48,867 nucleotides of DNA, taken from assembly GCA_900757195.1 (NCBI GenBank), contig CAAEMZ010000023.1, forward strand, positions 1 through 48,867, in the 5' to 3' direction. The notes below the pieces were generated by a model, which saw only the letters and a list, made by a program, of their open reading frames with translations, searched no databases and was not told the DNA's origin. A program made the translations under genes and the position numbers. This document shows, piece after piece, positions 1 through 9,004 of this stretch. Source of the stretch: Lachnospiraceae bacterium (GTDB lineage: Bacteria; Bacillota; Clostridia; Lachnospirales; Lachnospiraceae). Each line of letters starts with the position of its first letter. Position 1 is the first letter of the stretch.

Positions 1-194
1 ATCTTAAAATAAAATTGAATTGAAAAATGGAAAATTTCTGCAGAAATCGCAAAGATGAATAAGACAGGTTCAGTGTAACAGGAAATGAACGGAAGGACAA
101 TCATAAAGTATTGAGGAAATTTGATATATTCAGACAAAGCCGATGAAGACGCTTTGATGAGAGAAAAGAGTGTTCGGAGAAATAAAGACACATA

Positions 195-235
195 AAAAAT
201 CCACTGTATCTGGTTATTCAGTACAGTGGATTTTT
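195..235 (-). terminator. Intrinsic terminator of the orphan unit
   Basis: TCCACTGTA (200-208) pairs with TACAGTGGA (222-230). On the minus strand the hairpin is followed by a run of six T. A shorter T run on the other side could give weak plus-strand termination. Confidence 0.75.
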
Positions 236-420
236 AAAATACGCTATCCATTGGATTATTTCCTCCTTTATTCATTTGATATCTATCTGAAACTATTATC
301 TCAAATAGTGTTTTTTAAATTTTTGAATTAACGTCCCATTGGATTCTACCTCGATTTCTATAAATTATTTTTTGGAATAAGTTTGTATTTCTGGTGGTCC
401 GTCCTCCTTTTCTTTTGATG
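195..420 (-). ncRNA. Candidate orphan short transcript with two strong SD-like motifs
   Basis: A near-consensus minus-strand promoter and a good intrinsic terminator bound a unit of about 225 nt. It contains two ribosome-site-like motifs, AAAAGGAGG near 403-411 and AAAGGAGG near 260-268. The first has no ATG, GTG or TTG at a usable distance. The second is followed about 10 nt later by ATG opening a five-codon frame (MDSVF, then stop). The motif ATCCAATGG occurs in both halves, and the sequence just before each SD is also similar, so the unit looks like an imperfect tandem duplication. It could be a small RNA, a leader-peptide relic or a decayed gene remnant. Transcription is inferred only from the promoter and terminator. 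Confidence 0.35.
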
Positions 421-425
421 TCTAT

Positions 426-454
426 ATAATATCTCATAAATATGGATTTGTCAA
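426..454 (-). promoter_or_regulatory. Near-consensus sigma-A promoter
   Basis: On the minus strand TTGACA (449-454) is followed after exactly 17 nt by TATTAT (426-431). This matches the housekeeping sigma-factor consensus closely. It points away from hppA and toward the orphan unit. Confidence 0.65.
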
Positions 455-543
455 TAGAAAATCAGAAAAAATATAAAAAAATTAATAAGAAACTGATAAT
501 ATATAAAATGTTGTGGAAAAGAAAGATTATTAAAAGGAAAAAT

Positions 544-582
544 AAAAAAATCCGCTGCAAGCTGGTTTTAACTTGCAGCGGA
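544..582 (-). terminator. Intrinsic terminator of hppA
   Basis: TCCGCTGCAAG (551-561) and CTTGCAGCGGA (572-582) form a perfect 11-bp stem. On the minus strand it is followed by a run of seven T. It lies just past the hppA stop codon. Confidence 0.9.
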
Positions 583-592
583 ATCTTTTATC

Positions 593-2575
593 TTACAGTA
601 ATCCGCCAATCTGCAGGAACAGAGGTGCGAATACTAAAGCGACGATCGTCATTAACTTAATCAGGATATTGATGGATGGTCCTGAAGTATCTTTGAATGG
701 GTCACCGACAGTATCACCAACAACGGCTGCTTTATGAGCTTCGCTGCCTTTACCGCCATGATGGCCGCCTTCAATGTATTTTTTGGCATTATCCCATGCA
801 CCACCGGCATTGGACATAAAGATGGCCATTAATACACCGGTTACGAGAGATCCGACAAGGAGACCGCCAAGGGCTTCAACACCGAGAAGAACACCAACAA
901 CGATTGGAACAAGAACGGCCATAATACCCGGTACATACATTTCTTTCAGGGATGCCTGAGTAGAAATAGCAACACAGGTGGTGTAGTCCGGACGTTCTGT
1001 ACCTTTCAGGATGCCTGGTTTTTCGCGGAACTGACGGCGAACTTCTTCAATCATCTTATAAGCGGCTTTGGAAACAGATTCCATCGTCAGAGCGGAGAAG
1101 AGGAATGTCAGTACACCACCGATGAATACACCGATGATAACGCGGGCATCAAGAATATTGATAGCGCTTAACTTTACAGCTTCAGAGTAGGATACGAACA
1201 GTGCCAGCGCTGTTAAAGCTGCGGAACCGATAGCAAAACCTTTACCCATAGCGGCTGTTGTATTACCAACGGAGTCCAGTTTATCTGTAATTTCACGAAC
1301 AGATTCATCGAGTTCGGACATTTCGGCAATACCACCGGCATTATCAGCGATTGGGCCGTAAGCATCGATGGCAACGGTAATACCTGTTGTGGAAAGCATA
1401 CCTACAGCAGCCAGTGCGATACCGTAGAGGCCAACCAGTTCGAAGGAAACAAAGATACCCACACAAACAAGTAAAATAGGAACAACGGTAGACTGCATAC
1501 CTACAGCAAGACCGCTGATGATCGTTGTTGCGGAACCTGTTTCAGACTGCTGGGCAATCTTCTTAACAAAACGGTATTCATCGGAAGTATAAATTTCAGT
1601 AACGATACCGATAAGTACACCGACAAGAAGTCCGGCGATAACTGCCAGAGCGACATTGAAGCCGCCAAACATCGTTTTGCTTAAAATCAGAGTAACAATG
1701 ATAACGATCGCTGTTGCGCCATATTCTCCACGTTTCAGAGCTGCATGTGGATTTGTTGCATTTCCGGCCTTAACAACAAAGGTTCCGAGGATTGCAGCAA
1801 TAACACCGGCAGCAGCCAGGTATAACGGGAAGAGGACACCGGTTTCACCGTAATAAGTCAGGCCGAGAGTCAGTGCGGAAATAATGGAACCAACATAGGA
1901 TTCGAAAAGGTCAGCACCCATACCGGCAACGTCGCCGACATTATCACCTACGTTATCTGCGATAACTGCAGGGTTTCTCGGGTCATCTTCAGGAATTCCG
2001 GCTTCAACCTTACCAACAAGATCGGCGCCGACGTCTGCAGCTTTTGTGTAAATACCACCGCCGACACGGGCGAATAATGCGATAGAGGATGCACCTAAAC
2101 TGAATCCGAAGAGGATGTCTGCATTGCCTGTGATCACGTAGATAATACTGATACCGAACAGACCGAGGCCGACAACTGCAAGGCCCATAACACTACCGCC
2201 GGAAAATGCAACGGAAAGTGCGGAGTTCATACCGGAGTGCATCGCAGCGCTTGTTGTACGCACATTTGCTTTTGTCGCAGCGCCCATTCCGAGGTAACCG
2301 GAAAGAACAGAGAAGATACTGCCGACAAGGAAGCAGATAGCAGTCATCCAGTTCTGGAGACCAAGACCGATAACGACAAACATTACAGCAACAAAAATAA
2401 GGAGCACTTTGTATTCTGACATAAGGAAGGCTCTGGCACCTTCAGCAATGGCTCCTGCGATTTCCTGCATGCGGTCATTTCCGGCATCTTTTTTGCCGAT
2501 TGACGAAGATGTTACAATCGCAAAAAGAAGGGAAAGAATACCGATAACAGGAACAATTATTAGGATGTTCTCCAT
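593..2575 (-). CDS. hppA: Membrane-bound ion-pumping pyrophosphatase
   Basis: This 660-residue integral membrane protein hydrolyses pyrophosphate and couples it to Na+ or H+ export, recycling PPi made by biosynthesis. Many hydrophobic helices run the length of the protein. The substrate-site signature is intact: GGGIYTKAADVGADLVGK, then EDDPRNPAVIADNVGDNVGD, and near the C terminus DTVGDPFKDTSGPS. The segment GNTTAAMGKGFA has Ala where K+-independent enzymes carry Lys, which indicates the K+-dependent class; that class is usually Na+-pumping in Clostridia. The start is at 2575 because a strong site (AAGGGGGAA) precedes that ATG; an upstream in-frame extension of 19 residues lacks such a site. 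It is transcribed alone, away from pyrH, and ends at a strong terminator. Confidence 0.97.
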   Translation of the reverse strand: MENILIIVPVIGILSLLFAIVTSSSIGKKDAGNDRMQEIAGAIAEGARAFLMSEYKVLLIFVAVMFVVIGLGLQNWMTAICFLVGSIFSVLSGYLGMGAATKANVRTTSAAMHSGMNSALSVAFSGGSVMGLAVVGLGLFGISIIYVITGNADILFGFSLGASSIALFARVGGGIYTKAADVGADLVGKVEAGIPEDDPRNPAVIADNVGDNVGDVAGMGADLFESYVGSIISALTLGLTYYGETGVLFPLYLAAAGVIAAILGTFVVKAGNATNPHAALKRGEYGATAIVIIVTLILSKTMFGGFNVALAVIAGLLVGVLIGIVTEIYTSDEYRFVKKIAQQSETGSATTIISGLAVGMQSTVVPILLVCVGIFVSFELVGLYGIALAAVGMLSTTGITVAIDAYGPIADNAGGIAEMSELDESVREITDKLDSVGNTTAAMGKGFAIGSAALTALALFVSYSEAVKLSAINILDARVIIGVFIGGVLTFLFSALTMESVSKAAYKMIEEVRRQFREKPGILKGTERPDYTTCVAISTQASLKEMYVPGIMAVLVPIVVGVLLGVEALGGLLVGSLVTGVLMAIFMSNAGGAWDNAKKYIEGGHHGGKGSEAHKAAVVGDTVGDPFKDTSGPSINILIKLMTIVALVFAPLFLQIGGLL

Positions 2576-2723
2576 AATAATTTCCCCCTTGCTAAAAAAT
2601 ATAAAATTTTTGGTACCCTTTTTGGACACCATGATATCAGCTTAACAGAAAACGTGAAAATATTCAATAATGTAGTAGAAAAAAAACATATTTTATGGTA
2701 AATTATTTATGAGGTGTTTAAAT

Positions 2724-3440
2724 ATGAAAAACATGAAACGTATATTATTAAAATTGAGCGGAGAGGCTCTTTCCGGAGACAAAGGTTTTGGCTTTGATGA
2801 GGCAACATGTCTGGAAGTCGGACGTCAGGTGAAAGAGATTACGGATAAGGGAACACAGGTTGCCATTGTGATCGGCGGCGGCAATTTCTGGAGAGGACGC
2901 AACAGCAGTAAGATTATTGAGCGTACGAAATCGGATCAGATCGGTATGCTCGGTACAGTGATGAACTGTATTTATGTGTCTGAGATTTTCCGTACTCAGG
3001 GGATGAAGACTGAAGTGTTCACACCATTTACATGTGGTGCCTTTACAAAACTTTTTTCCAAGGACGAAGCGATGCGTGCCCTTGCGGAAGGCAAAGTTGT
3101 ATTTTTTGCCGGAGGTACAGGACATCCTTATTTTTCAACGGATACAGGAACCACGTTACGTGCCATTGAGATTGAAGCCGACGCGATTCTGCTTGCAAAA
3201 GCGATTGACGGTGTCTATGACAAAGACCCGAAGGTCTGTCCGGATGCAGTGAAGTACGATGAAATCAACATTCAGGAAGTAGTTGATAAACGGCTTCAGG
3301 TAGTGGATCTGACGGCAACGATCATGTGTCTTGAAAACAGGATGCCGATGGTTGTCTTCGGTCTTAATGAAAAGGACAGCATCATTGAAACCCTGTATGG
3401 GGAATTTAACGGAACCTATGTGACCGTTGATGAAAGATAG
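2724..3440 (+). CDS. pyrH: UMP kinase
   Basis: This cytoplasmic enzyme of 238 residues phosphorylates UMP to UDP in pyrimidine nucleotide synthesis. It belongs to the amino-acid kinase fold, as shown by the N-terminal ILLKLSGEAL, the glycine-rich IVIGGGNFWRG and the phosphate/uridine site GGTGHPYFSTDT. Length is typical. The ATG at 2724 is chosen because GAGGTG lies 7 nt upstream; an ATG at 2709 overlaps that site. The gene opens the plus-strand run and frr follows 23 nt later, the usual bacterial pairing. Confidence 0.96.
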   Translation: MKNMKRILLKLSGEALSGDKGFGFDEATCLEVGRQVKEITDKGTQVAIVIGGGNFWRGRNSSKIIERTKSDQIGMLGTVMNCIYVSEIFRTQGMKTEVFTPFTCGAFTKLFSKDEAMRALAEGKVVFFAGGTGHPYFSTDTGTTLRAIEIEADAILLAKAIDGVYDKDPKVCPDAVKYDEINIQEVVDKRLQVVDLTATIMCLENRMPMVVFGLNEKDSIIETLYGEFNGTYVTVDER

Positions 3441-3463
3441 AAAACTGGGAGGATTTTTAAATT

Positions 3464-4018
3464 ATGGATGAAAGAATTCAGGTATATGAGACAAAAATGC
3501 AGAAAACACTGGAAAATCTTGAGAGAGAATATATCTCTATTCGTGCAGGACGCGCAAACCCTCATGTGTTAGACAAACTTGTTGTTGACTATTACGGAAC
3601 ACCGACACCGATTCAGCAGGTAGGAAATATCACCGTTCCGGAAGCACGGGTTATTTTGATCCAGCCATGGGAATCCAAGCTGATTAAAGCCATTGAAAAA
3701 GAAATTATGGCTTCGGATATCGGTATCACACCAAGCAACGATGGTAAGGCAATCCGCCTTGTATTCCCTGAATTGACAGAGGAACGCCGTAAGGAACTGG
3801 CAAAGGATGTTAAGAAAAAAGGTGAAGCAGCCAAGGTTGCTGTCCGGAACATCCGAAGAGATGCCAACGACGCATTTAAAAAATTAAGTAAGGCTAAAGA
3901 AATATCCGAAGACGATATGGGCAATCTGGAAGACGATATCCAGAAGATGACGGATACCTTTATTACAAAAGTTGATAAAGCGGTTGAAGCAAAAACAAAA
4001 GAAGTGCTTACAGTTTAA
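3464..4018 (+). CDS. frr: Ribosome recycling factor
   Basis: This protein of 184 residues acts with EF-G to split the post-termination ribosome complex. The sequence is a full-length RRF: an N-terminal helix, the conserved SIRAGRANPHVLDKL, the segment PWESKLIKAIEKEI, and the C-terminal helix with RRDANDAFKK. GGGAGG precedes the start. It is cotranscribed with pyrH, and a weak hairpin follows the gene before uppS. Confidence 0.97.
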   Translation: MDERIQVYETKMQKTLENLEREYISIRAGRANPHVLDKLVVDYYGTPTPIQQVGNITVPEARVILIQPWESKLIKAIEKEIMASDIGITPSNDGKAIRLVFPELTEERRKELAKDVKKKGEAAKVAVRNIRRDANDAFKKLSKAKEISEDDMGNLEDDIQKMTDTFITKVDKAVEAKTKEVLTV

Positions 4019-4048
4019 GAAGAATTTAATGAAAAAAATACAGAGGGA

Positions 4049-4073
4049 GGTTGTCGGATTACGGCAGCCTTTT
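4049..4073 (+). terminator. Weak hairpin with short T run after frr
   Basis: GGTTGTC pairs with GGCAGCC using two G-U pairs, around a 7-nt loop, and is followed by TTTT. It may act as a partial terminator between frr and uppS. Confidence 0.35.
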
Positions 4074-4166
4074 CCTGTTCGTGTATCGAAATTTTCGATG
4101 GACGCTCAGTCGTTTTGTCAGGGACAGGCACCCGCTGTTATTTAAATTAGTGTATAGGAGAATTTT

Positions 4167-4892
4167 ATGCAGAGAGAGATTGACGGTGAACTTTTAGAAG
4201 TTCCGGAACATGTGGCGATTATTTTAGATGGAAACGGCCGGTGGGCAAAGAAACGGATGATGCCGAGAAATTACGGACATGCCCAGGGCAGCAAAACGGT
4301 GGAACAGATTTGTGAGGATGCCTGGAATCTCGGGATTAAATATCTGACGGTCTATGCATTTTCAACAGAGAACTGGAAACGGCCGGAAAAGGAAGTAAAT
4401 GCGCTGATGAAACTGCTGCGTTCTTACCTGAAAGACTGTATTAAACGGACGACGAAAAATAACATGCGGGTTCGGGTCATCGGCGATAAGACCGGCCTCA
4501 GTGACGATATCCGTCAGGCTATTGAAGAACTGGAGCAGGTGTCATCGGTGAACACGGGACTGAATTTTACAATTGCCATCAACTACGGCAGCCGGGATGA
4601 AATGCGGCGGGCCATGGTGAGGATGGCCGGAGATGTGGAATCGGGAAAAGTGGCATCCGCAGATATTACCGAGGAACTTTTCAACAGTTATCTGGACACC
4701 TGGGATATTCCGGATCCGGATTTACTCATTCGTACCAGCGGTGAACAGCGTCTGTCAAACTTTTTGCTCTGGCAGCTTGCTTATACGGAATTTTTATTTA
4801 TGGATGTGCTCTGGCCGGATTTTAACCGGAATGAATTAGTCCGTGCTATTCGTCAATATAATGGTAGAGAACGCCGTTTCGGCGGTATTTAA
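4167..4892 (+). CDS. uppS: Di-trans,poly-cis-undecaprenyl diphosphate synthase
   Basis: This cis-prenyltransferase of 241 residues extends farnesyl diphosphate with isopentenyl units to make undecaprenyl diphosphate, the lipid carrier for cell-wall precursors. The catalytic Asp21 lies in ILDGNGRWA, followed by the FSTENWKRP segment and the C-terminal RTSGEQRLSNFLLWQ diphosphate-binding motif. TAGGAG precedes the start. cdsA begins 10 nt after its stop, with its ribosome site in the gap, so the two are translated from one message. Confidence 0.97.
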   Translation: MQREIDGELLEVPEHVAIILDGNGRWAKKRMMPRNYGHAQGSKTVEQICEDAWNLGIKYLTVYAFSTENWKRPEKEVNALMKLLRSYLKDCIKRTTKNNMRVRVIGDKTGLSDDIRQAIEELEQVSSVNTGLNFTIAINYGSRDEMRRAMVRMAGDVESGKVASADITEELFNSYLDTWDIPDPDLLIRTSGEQRLSNFLLWQLAYTEFLFMDVLWPDFNRNELVRAIRQYNGRERRFGGI

Positions 4893-4902
4893 GGAGGCGC
4901 CT

Positions 4903-5721
4903 ATGTTTTGGACACGTTTGGCCAGCGGTGTTGTTTTAGTCGCTGTGGCGGTGATCACGATTATTGCCGGAGGAAATATCTGGTTTGGACTGGTAGCCCT
5001 TTTATCGCTGATCGGACTGAGAGAATTATATAAAACGATGACAATAGAAAAAAGTATCCCGGCCGGGATAGGCTATGGGATGACGCTTCTTTATTTCGGA
5101 ATGCTGCATCAGCAGGTGACCGGTGCCGCCGGCATGGGCGCTGTCCTGATGCTTCTGGCGGTATGTACGGTTTATGTGCTGACGTTTCCGAAGTATAAAG
5201 CCGGTCAGACGGCGTTTGCCGTATTTGGCTTTGTTTATGTGCCGGTGCTGATGTCTTTCCTTTACCAGGTACGTCAGCTTTCCGACGGCCTGTTTATTAT
5301 TCCGCTGGTATTTTTAAGCGCCTGGGGAAATGACACCTGCGCCTACTGTGTCGGTATGCTGATCGGAAAGCATAAAATGACGCCGAAACTCAGCCCGAAA
5401 AAAAGTGTGGAAGGTCTGATCGGAGGACTTGTGGGTGCAGCGCTTCTTGGAATGGCCTATGGCGCCCTCTGCGGCAGACATCTGCCATCTATGGGAAATG
5501 CCGTGCTGGCGTGCGGTATCATCTGTGGCGTTGGTGCGGCGATTGCCGTGATCGGCGATCTGACAGCATCGGCCATCAAACGGGATACGGGAATTAAAGA
5601 TTACGGAAAACTGATTCCGGGACACGGCGGCGTTTTGGACCGTTTTGACAGTATTTTATTTACGGCGCCAATCGTTTATTATCTTGCCGTTTATTTTGGT
5701 GCAGCACATCCCGGAATATAG
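4903..5721 (+). CDS. cdsA: Phosphatidate cytidylyltransferase (CDP-diglyceride synthase)
   Basis: This multi-pass membrane enzyme of 272 residues makes CDP-diacylglycerol from phosphatidate and CTP, the branch point for phospholipids. The family signature is complete near the C terminus: SAIKRDTGIKDYGKLIPGHGG followed by LDRFDS. Several hydrophobic helices precede it. The start at 4903 follows AAGGAGG; the longer in-frame reading would overlap uppS and has no ribosome site. The place between uppS and dxr is the common arrangement in Gram-positive bacteria. Confidence 0.96.
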   Translation: MFWTRLASGVVLVAVAVITIIAGGNIWFGLVALLSLIGLRELYKTMTIEKSIPAGIGYGMTLLYFGMLHQQVTGAAGMGAVLMLLAVCTVYVLTFPKYKAGQTAFAVFGFVYVPVLMSFLYQVRQLSDGLFIIPLVFLSAWGNDTCAYCVGMLIGKHKMTPKLSPKKSVEGLIGGLVGAALLGMAYGALCGRHLPSMGNAVLACGIICGVGAAIAVIGDLTASAIKRDTGIKDYGKLIPGHGGVLDRFDSILFTAPIVYYLAVYFGAAHPGI

Positions 5722-5739
5722 TAAAGAGAGGTCATAAAC

Positions 5740-6885
5740 ATGAAAAAAATTTCATTATTGGGTTCTACCGGGTCGATCGGAACCCAGACATTGGATGTGG
5801 TTCGCCGGTATCGTGAGGATTTTCAGGTGACAGCTCTGGCAGCGGCCACAAATATTGACAGACTTGAAGAACAGATTCGTGAATTTCGGCCGAAAATGGC
5901 GGCTGTTTTTGATGCGGACAAAGCGCTGGAATTAAAGCGGCGGATGGAAGATTTACCGGTGGAAGTGGTCAGCGGCATGGAAGGTCTGATGGCTGCGGCC
6001 ACGGAAGAATCCGCGGATATCGTACTGACAGCCGTTGTCGGTATGATCGGTATACGTCCGACGATTGCGGCCATTGAAGCCGGAAAAGATATCGCTCTGG
6101 CAAATAAAGAGACACTGGTGACGGCGGGACATCTGATTATGCCGCTGGCAGCAGCGAAGGGTGTGAAGATTCTTCCGGTGGACAGTGAACATTCGGCAAT
6201 TTTCCAGTCCATGCAGGGGGAAAATCCGCGGCAGATCCATAAGATACTTCTGACGGCCTCCGGCGGTCCTTTCCGGGGAAAAACACGGGAAGCGCTGAAA
6301 AATGTCCGGGTGGAGGATGCGCTGAAACATCCGAACTGGGTCATGGGACGCAAAATCACCATAGATTCAGCGACGATGGTCAATAAAGGGCTGGAAGTGA
6401 TGGAAGCCCGCTGGCTCTTTGATGTAAATCTGGATCAGATTCAGGTGGTTGTTCATCCGGAGAGTGTGATTCATTCGATGGTGGAATATGAGGATTCGGC
6501 GGTGATCGGACAGCTCGGAACACCGGATATGCGTCTGCCGATTCAATATGCTCTTTTTTATCCGGACAGAAAGCCCCTCGGCGGCGAATGGCTGGATTTA
6601 TTTAAACTCGGCGCCATGCATTTTGAAGCGCCGGATCCGGAAGTTTTCCGCGGTCTGAAACTGGCCTATGAGGCGATGGAAGCGGGTGGTTCCATGCCGA
6701 CGGTATTCAATGCGGCCAATGAACGGGCCGTAGCCAAATTTTTAGACCGTAAAATCGGCTTTCTGGATATTCCGGAAATTATAGGAGAAGCTATGGAAAA
6801 ACACACTGCGATAAAAAATCCGGATTTGGATGCAATTCTTGAAACAGAAAAAGCGACCTACGAATTTATTGAAAGCAGGTGGTAA
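5740..6885 (+). CDS. dxr: 1-deoxy-D-xylulose 5-phosphate reductoisomerase
   Basis: This NADPH-dependent enzyme of 381 residues converts DXP to methylerythritol 4-phosphate, the committed step of the MEP isoprenoid pathway. The nucleotide-binding loop GSTGSIG is at residues 8-14. The metal and substrate region PVDSEHSAIFQ, the flexible loop around NWVMGRKITIDSATMVNKG, and the metal ligand region NAANE are all present. Length is typical. The next gene, rseP, starts almost at its stop, and ispG of the same pathway follows rseP. Confidence 0.97.
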   Translation: MKKISLLGSTGSIGTQTLDVVRRYREDFQVTALAAATNIDRLEEQIREFRPKMAAVFDADKALELKRRMEDLPVEVVSGMEGLMAAATEESADIVLTAVVGMIGIRPTIAAIEAGKDIALANKETLVTAGHLIMPLAAAKGVKILPVDSEHSAIFQSMQGENPRQIHKILLTASGGPFRGKTREALKNVRVEDALKHPNWVMGRKITIDSATMVNKGLEVMEARWLFDVNLDQIQVVVHPESVIHSMVEYEDSAVIGQLGTPDMRLPIQYALFYPDRKPLGGEWLDLFKLGAMHFEAPDPEVFRGLKLAYEAMEAGGSMPTVFNAANERAVAKFLDRKIGFLDIPEIIGEAMEKHTAIKNPDLDAILETEKATYEFIESRW

Positions 6886-6886
6886 A

Positions 6887-7915
6887 TTGGGAATTATTAT
6901 GGCGCTGATTGTATTCAGCATCGTTATTTTATTTCATGAGCTGGGGCATTTTCTCCTGGCTAAGAAAAATGGCATCGGGGTCACGGAATTTGCTCTGGGC
7001 ATGGGTCCGACACTGCTGAGTTTTAAACGGAATGAAACGGTCTATGCCCTGAAGCTTTTACCGCTGGGCGGTTCCTGTACCATGGTCGGTGAGGATACGG
7101 ATGAGACCGGAGACAATTCCTTTAACGCGAAGGGACCGTGGCAGCGGCTTTCGGTGATCGCTGCAGGTCCGGTTTTTAATTTTATTATGGCCTTTGTTTT
7201 TGCCATGATTTTGCTGCTTCTTGTCGGCTATGATACCCCGGCTGTCTATAAAGTGATTGACGGGGAACCTGCGGCGGAAGCGGGAATGATGGCCGGGGAC
7301 GTCATTAAGGCGGTCAACGGAAAAAAGATTCATACGTATAAAGAGTTTCGGACGGAGAGTATGATGAATACTTCCGGCAAACCGATGGAAATCCTTCTGG
7401 AACGGGACGGTGAGGAAATCCGGACGACGGTGACGCCGATAATGGCGGAAAACGGCTATTACCGCATCGGTCTTTACGGCGGCGCCCGGGAAAAAACAGG
7501 TTTTTGGGGGACGTTTAAATATACATTTTATGAATTGAAATACTGGATTACAACGACCGTACGAAGTCTTGGGATGCTGGTGACAGGGCGGGTGTCGATG
7601 AATGAGCTTTCCGGTCCGGTGGGCATTGTTACGATGATTGACGATACCTATAATCAGTCGGCAGCCTATGGCTGGCTGGACGTTTTTTTGAATATGCTCA
7701 ATATCAGTATTCTGCTCAGCGCCAATCTGGGGGTGATGAACCTCATTCCGATTCCGGCGCTGGATGGCGGACGGCTGTTTTTTATTCTGATCGAGATTAT
7801 CCGCGGAAAACCGGTACCGCCGGAAAAAGAAGGCTGGGTGCATACGGTGGGCTTTGTCTGCCTGATGGTCCTGATGGTCTTTATCCTTTATAATGATATA
7901 CAGAAATTAATATAA
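6887..7915 (+). CDS. rseP: Site-2 intramembrane metalloprotease RseP
   Basis: This zinc protease of about 342 residues cleaves transmembrane segments, for example of anti-sigma factors and remnant signal peptides. The HELGH zinc motif is in the first membrane helix (residues 17-21). A PDZ domain occupies roughly the middle third (YKVIDGEPAAEAGMMAGDVI onward). The C-terminal NLIPIPALDGGR carries the third zinc ligand. I prefer a TTG start at 6887, giving MGIIMALIVF, with AGGTGG just upstream although the spacing is short; ATG at 6899 is the alternative. It lies between dxr and ispG. Confidence 0.93.
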   Translation: MGIIMALIVFSIVILFHELGHFLLAKKNGIGVTEFALGMGPTLLSFKRNETVYALKLLPLGGSCTMVGEDTDETGDNSFNAKGPWQRLSVIAAGPVFNFIMAFVFAMILLLLVGYDTPAVYKVIDGEPAAEAGMMAGDVIKAVNGKKIHTYKEFRTESMMNTSGKPMEILLERDGEEIRTTVTPIMAENGYYRIGLYGGAREKTGFWGTFKYTFYELKYWITTTVRSLGMLVTGRVSMNELSGPVGIVTMIDDTYNQSAAYGWLDVFLNMLNISILLSANLGVMNLIPIPALDGGRLFFILIEIIRGKPVPPEKEGWVHTVGFVCLMVLMVFILYNDIQKLI

Positions 7916-7945
7916 TCGCATCGGCAGGAAAGGGAGTGTTATTTG

Positions 7946-9001
7946 ATGATTCGGGAAAATACAAAAGTCATATCCATTGGAGGGTGTCAGATCGGAGGAA
8001 ATCATCCGATCGCCATTCAGTCCATGTGTAATACAAAAACAGAAGATGTGAAAGGCACGGTGGCTCAGATTCTGAAGCTGGAAGAAGCGGGCTGCGATAT
8101 TGTCCGCGTTGCTGTGCCGACGATGGAAGCGGCAGAGGCCATTAAAGAAATCAAAAAACAAATTCATATCCCGCTGGTAGGCGATATTCATTTTGATTAC
8201 CGGCTGGCCATTGCGGCGATGGAAAACGGTGTGGATAAGATACGGATCAATCCGGGAAATATCGGCGCTGCGGACCGGGTAAAGGCCGTTGTGGATACGG
8301 CAAAGGCCAGAAATCTTCCGATTCGTGTCGGTGTCAACAGCGGTTCTCTGGAAAAACCGATTATTGAAAAATACGGTCATGTGACGGCTGAGGGCATTGT
8401 AGAGAGCGCTCTGGATAAAGTAAAGATGATCGAAGCGCTGGATTATGATAATCTGGTCATCAGTATCAAATCTTCGGATGTGATGATGTGCATTAAAGCC
8501 CATGAACGCATCGCATCCCGAACCCGGTATCCGCTCCATGTGGGAATCACGGAATCCGGGACGCTGATTTCCGGAAATATAAAGTCTGCGGTAGGGCTTG
8601 GCATTATGCTGAATGAAGGTATCGGAAATACGATTCGTGTTTCTCTGACCGGAGATCCGGTGGAAGAAATTAAATCAGCCAAACTGATTTTAAGAACGCT
8701 GGGACTGCGTCAGGGCGGCATCGAAGTCGTATCCTGTCCGACCTGCGGAAGAACCCGGATTGATTTGATCGGTCTGGCAAACCAGGTAGAAAATATGGTT
8801 CAGGGCTATGACCTGAATCTGAAGGTGGCCGTGATGGGCTGTGTTGTCAACGGACCCGGCGAAGCAAAGGAAGCGGACCTTGGGGTCTGCGGCGGCAAAG
8901 GTGAAGGGCTGCTGATAAAAAAAGGTGAAATTATTAAAAAAGTGCCGGAGAATGAGCTTCTCGGCGCTTTAAAAGATGCATTGGATCATTGGAGTGAATA
9001 G
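7946..9001 (+). CDS. ispG: 4-hydroxy-3-methylbut-2-enyl diphosphate synthase (flavodoxin type)
   Basis: This [4Fe-4S] enzyme of 351 residues converts MEcPP to HMBPP in the MEP pathway. The cluster ligands are visible: SCPTCGRTRID gives Cys264 and Cys267, and GCVVNGPGE gives Cys299, with a conserved downstream Glu. The N-terminal TIM-barrel part (GGNHPIAIQSMCNTKT, VGDIHFDYRLA) is standard. The ATG at 7946 follows AAAGGGAG; a TTG codon lies one codon upstream. polC starts 3 nt after the stop. Confidence 0.97.
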   Translation: MIRENTKVISIGGCQIGGNHPIAIQSMCNTKTEDVKGTVAQILKLEEAGCDIVRVAVPTMEAAEAIKEIKKQIHIPLVGDIHFDYRLAIAAMENGVDKIRINPGNIGAADRVKAVVDTAKARNLPIRVGVNSGSLEKPIIEKYGHVTAEGIVESALDKVKMIEALDYDNLVISIKSSDVMMCIKAHERIASRTRYPLHVGITESGTLISGNIKSAVGLGIMLNEGIGNTIRVSLTGDPVEEIKSAKLILRTLGLRQGGIEVVSCPTCGRTRIDLIGLANQVENMVQGYDLNLKVAVMGCVVNGPGEAKEADLGVCGGKGEGLLIKKGEIIKKVPENELLGALKDALDHWSE

Positions 9002-9004
9002 ACG

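Larger units (their letters stand above)
1..592. other. Gene-poor, AT-rich intergenic region
   Basis: I see no convincing protein gene here. Bases 1-190 have only short open frames closed by stops, without a start preceded by a ribosome site. The rest holds a minus-strand promoter, a short candidate transcript and its terminator, and then the hppA terminator; these are listed separately. The stretch from about 455 to 545 is A-rich low-complexity sequence with no structure I recognise. Confidence 0.6.

Noticed and set aside
442..660. 72-codon Lys/Ile-rich plus-strand frame
   Set aside because: It is A-rich low-complexity sequence without a ribosome site and runs across the hppA terminator into hppA.
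7058..7843. 261-codon minus-strand open frame opposite rseP
   Set aside because: It is antisense to a well-conserved gene, rich in His/Arg/Phe as expected from reverse reading, and has no ribosome site.
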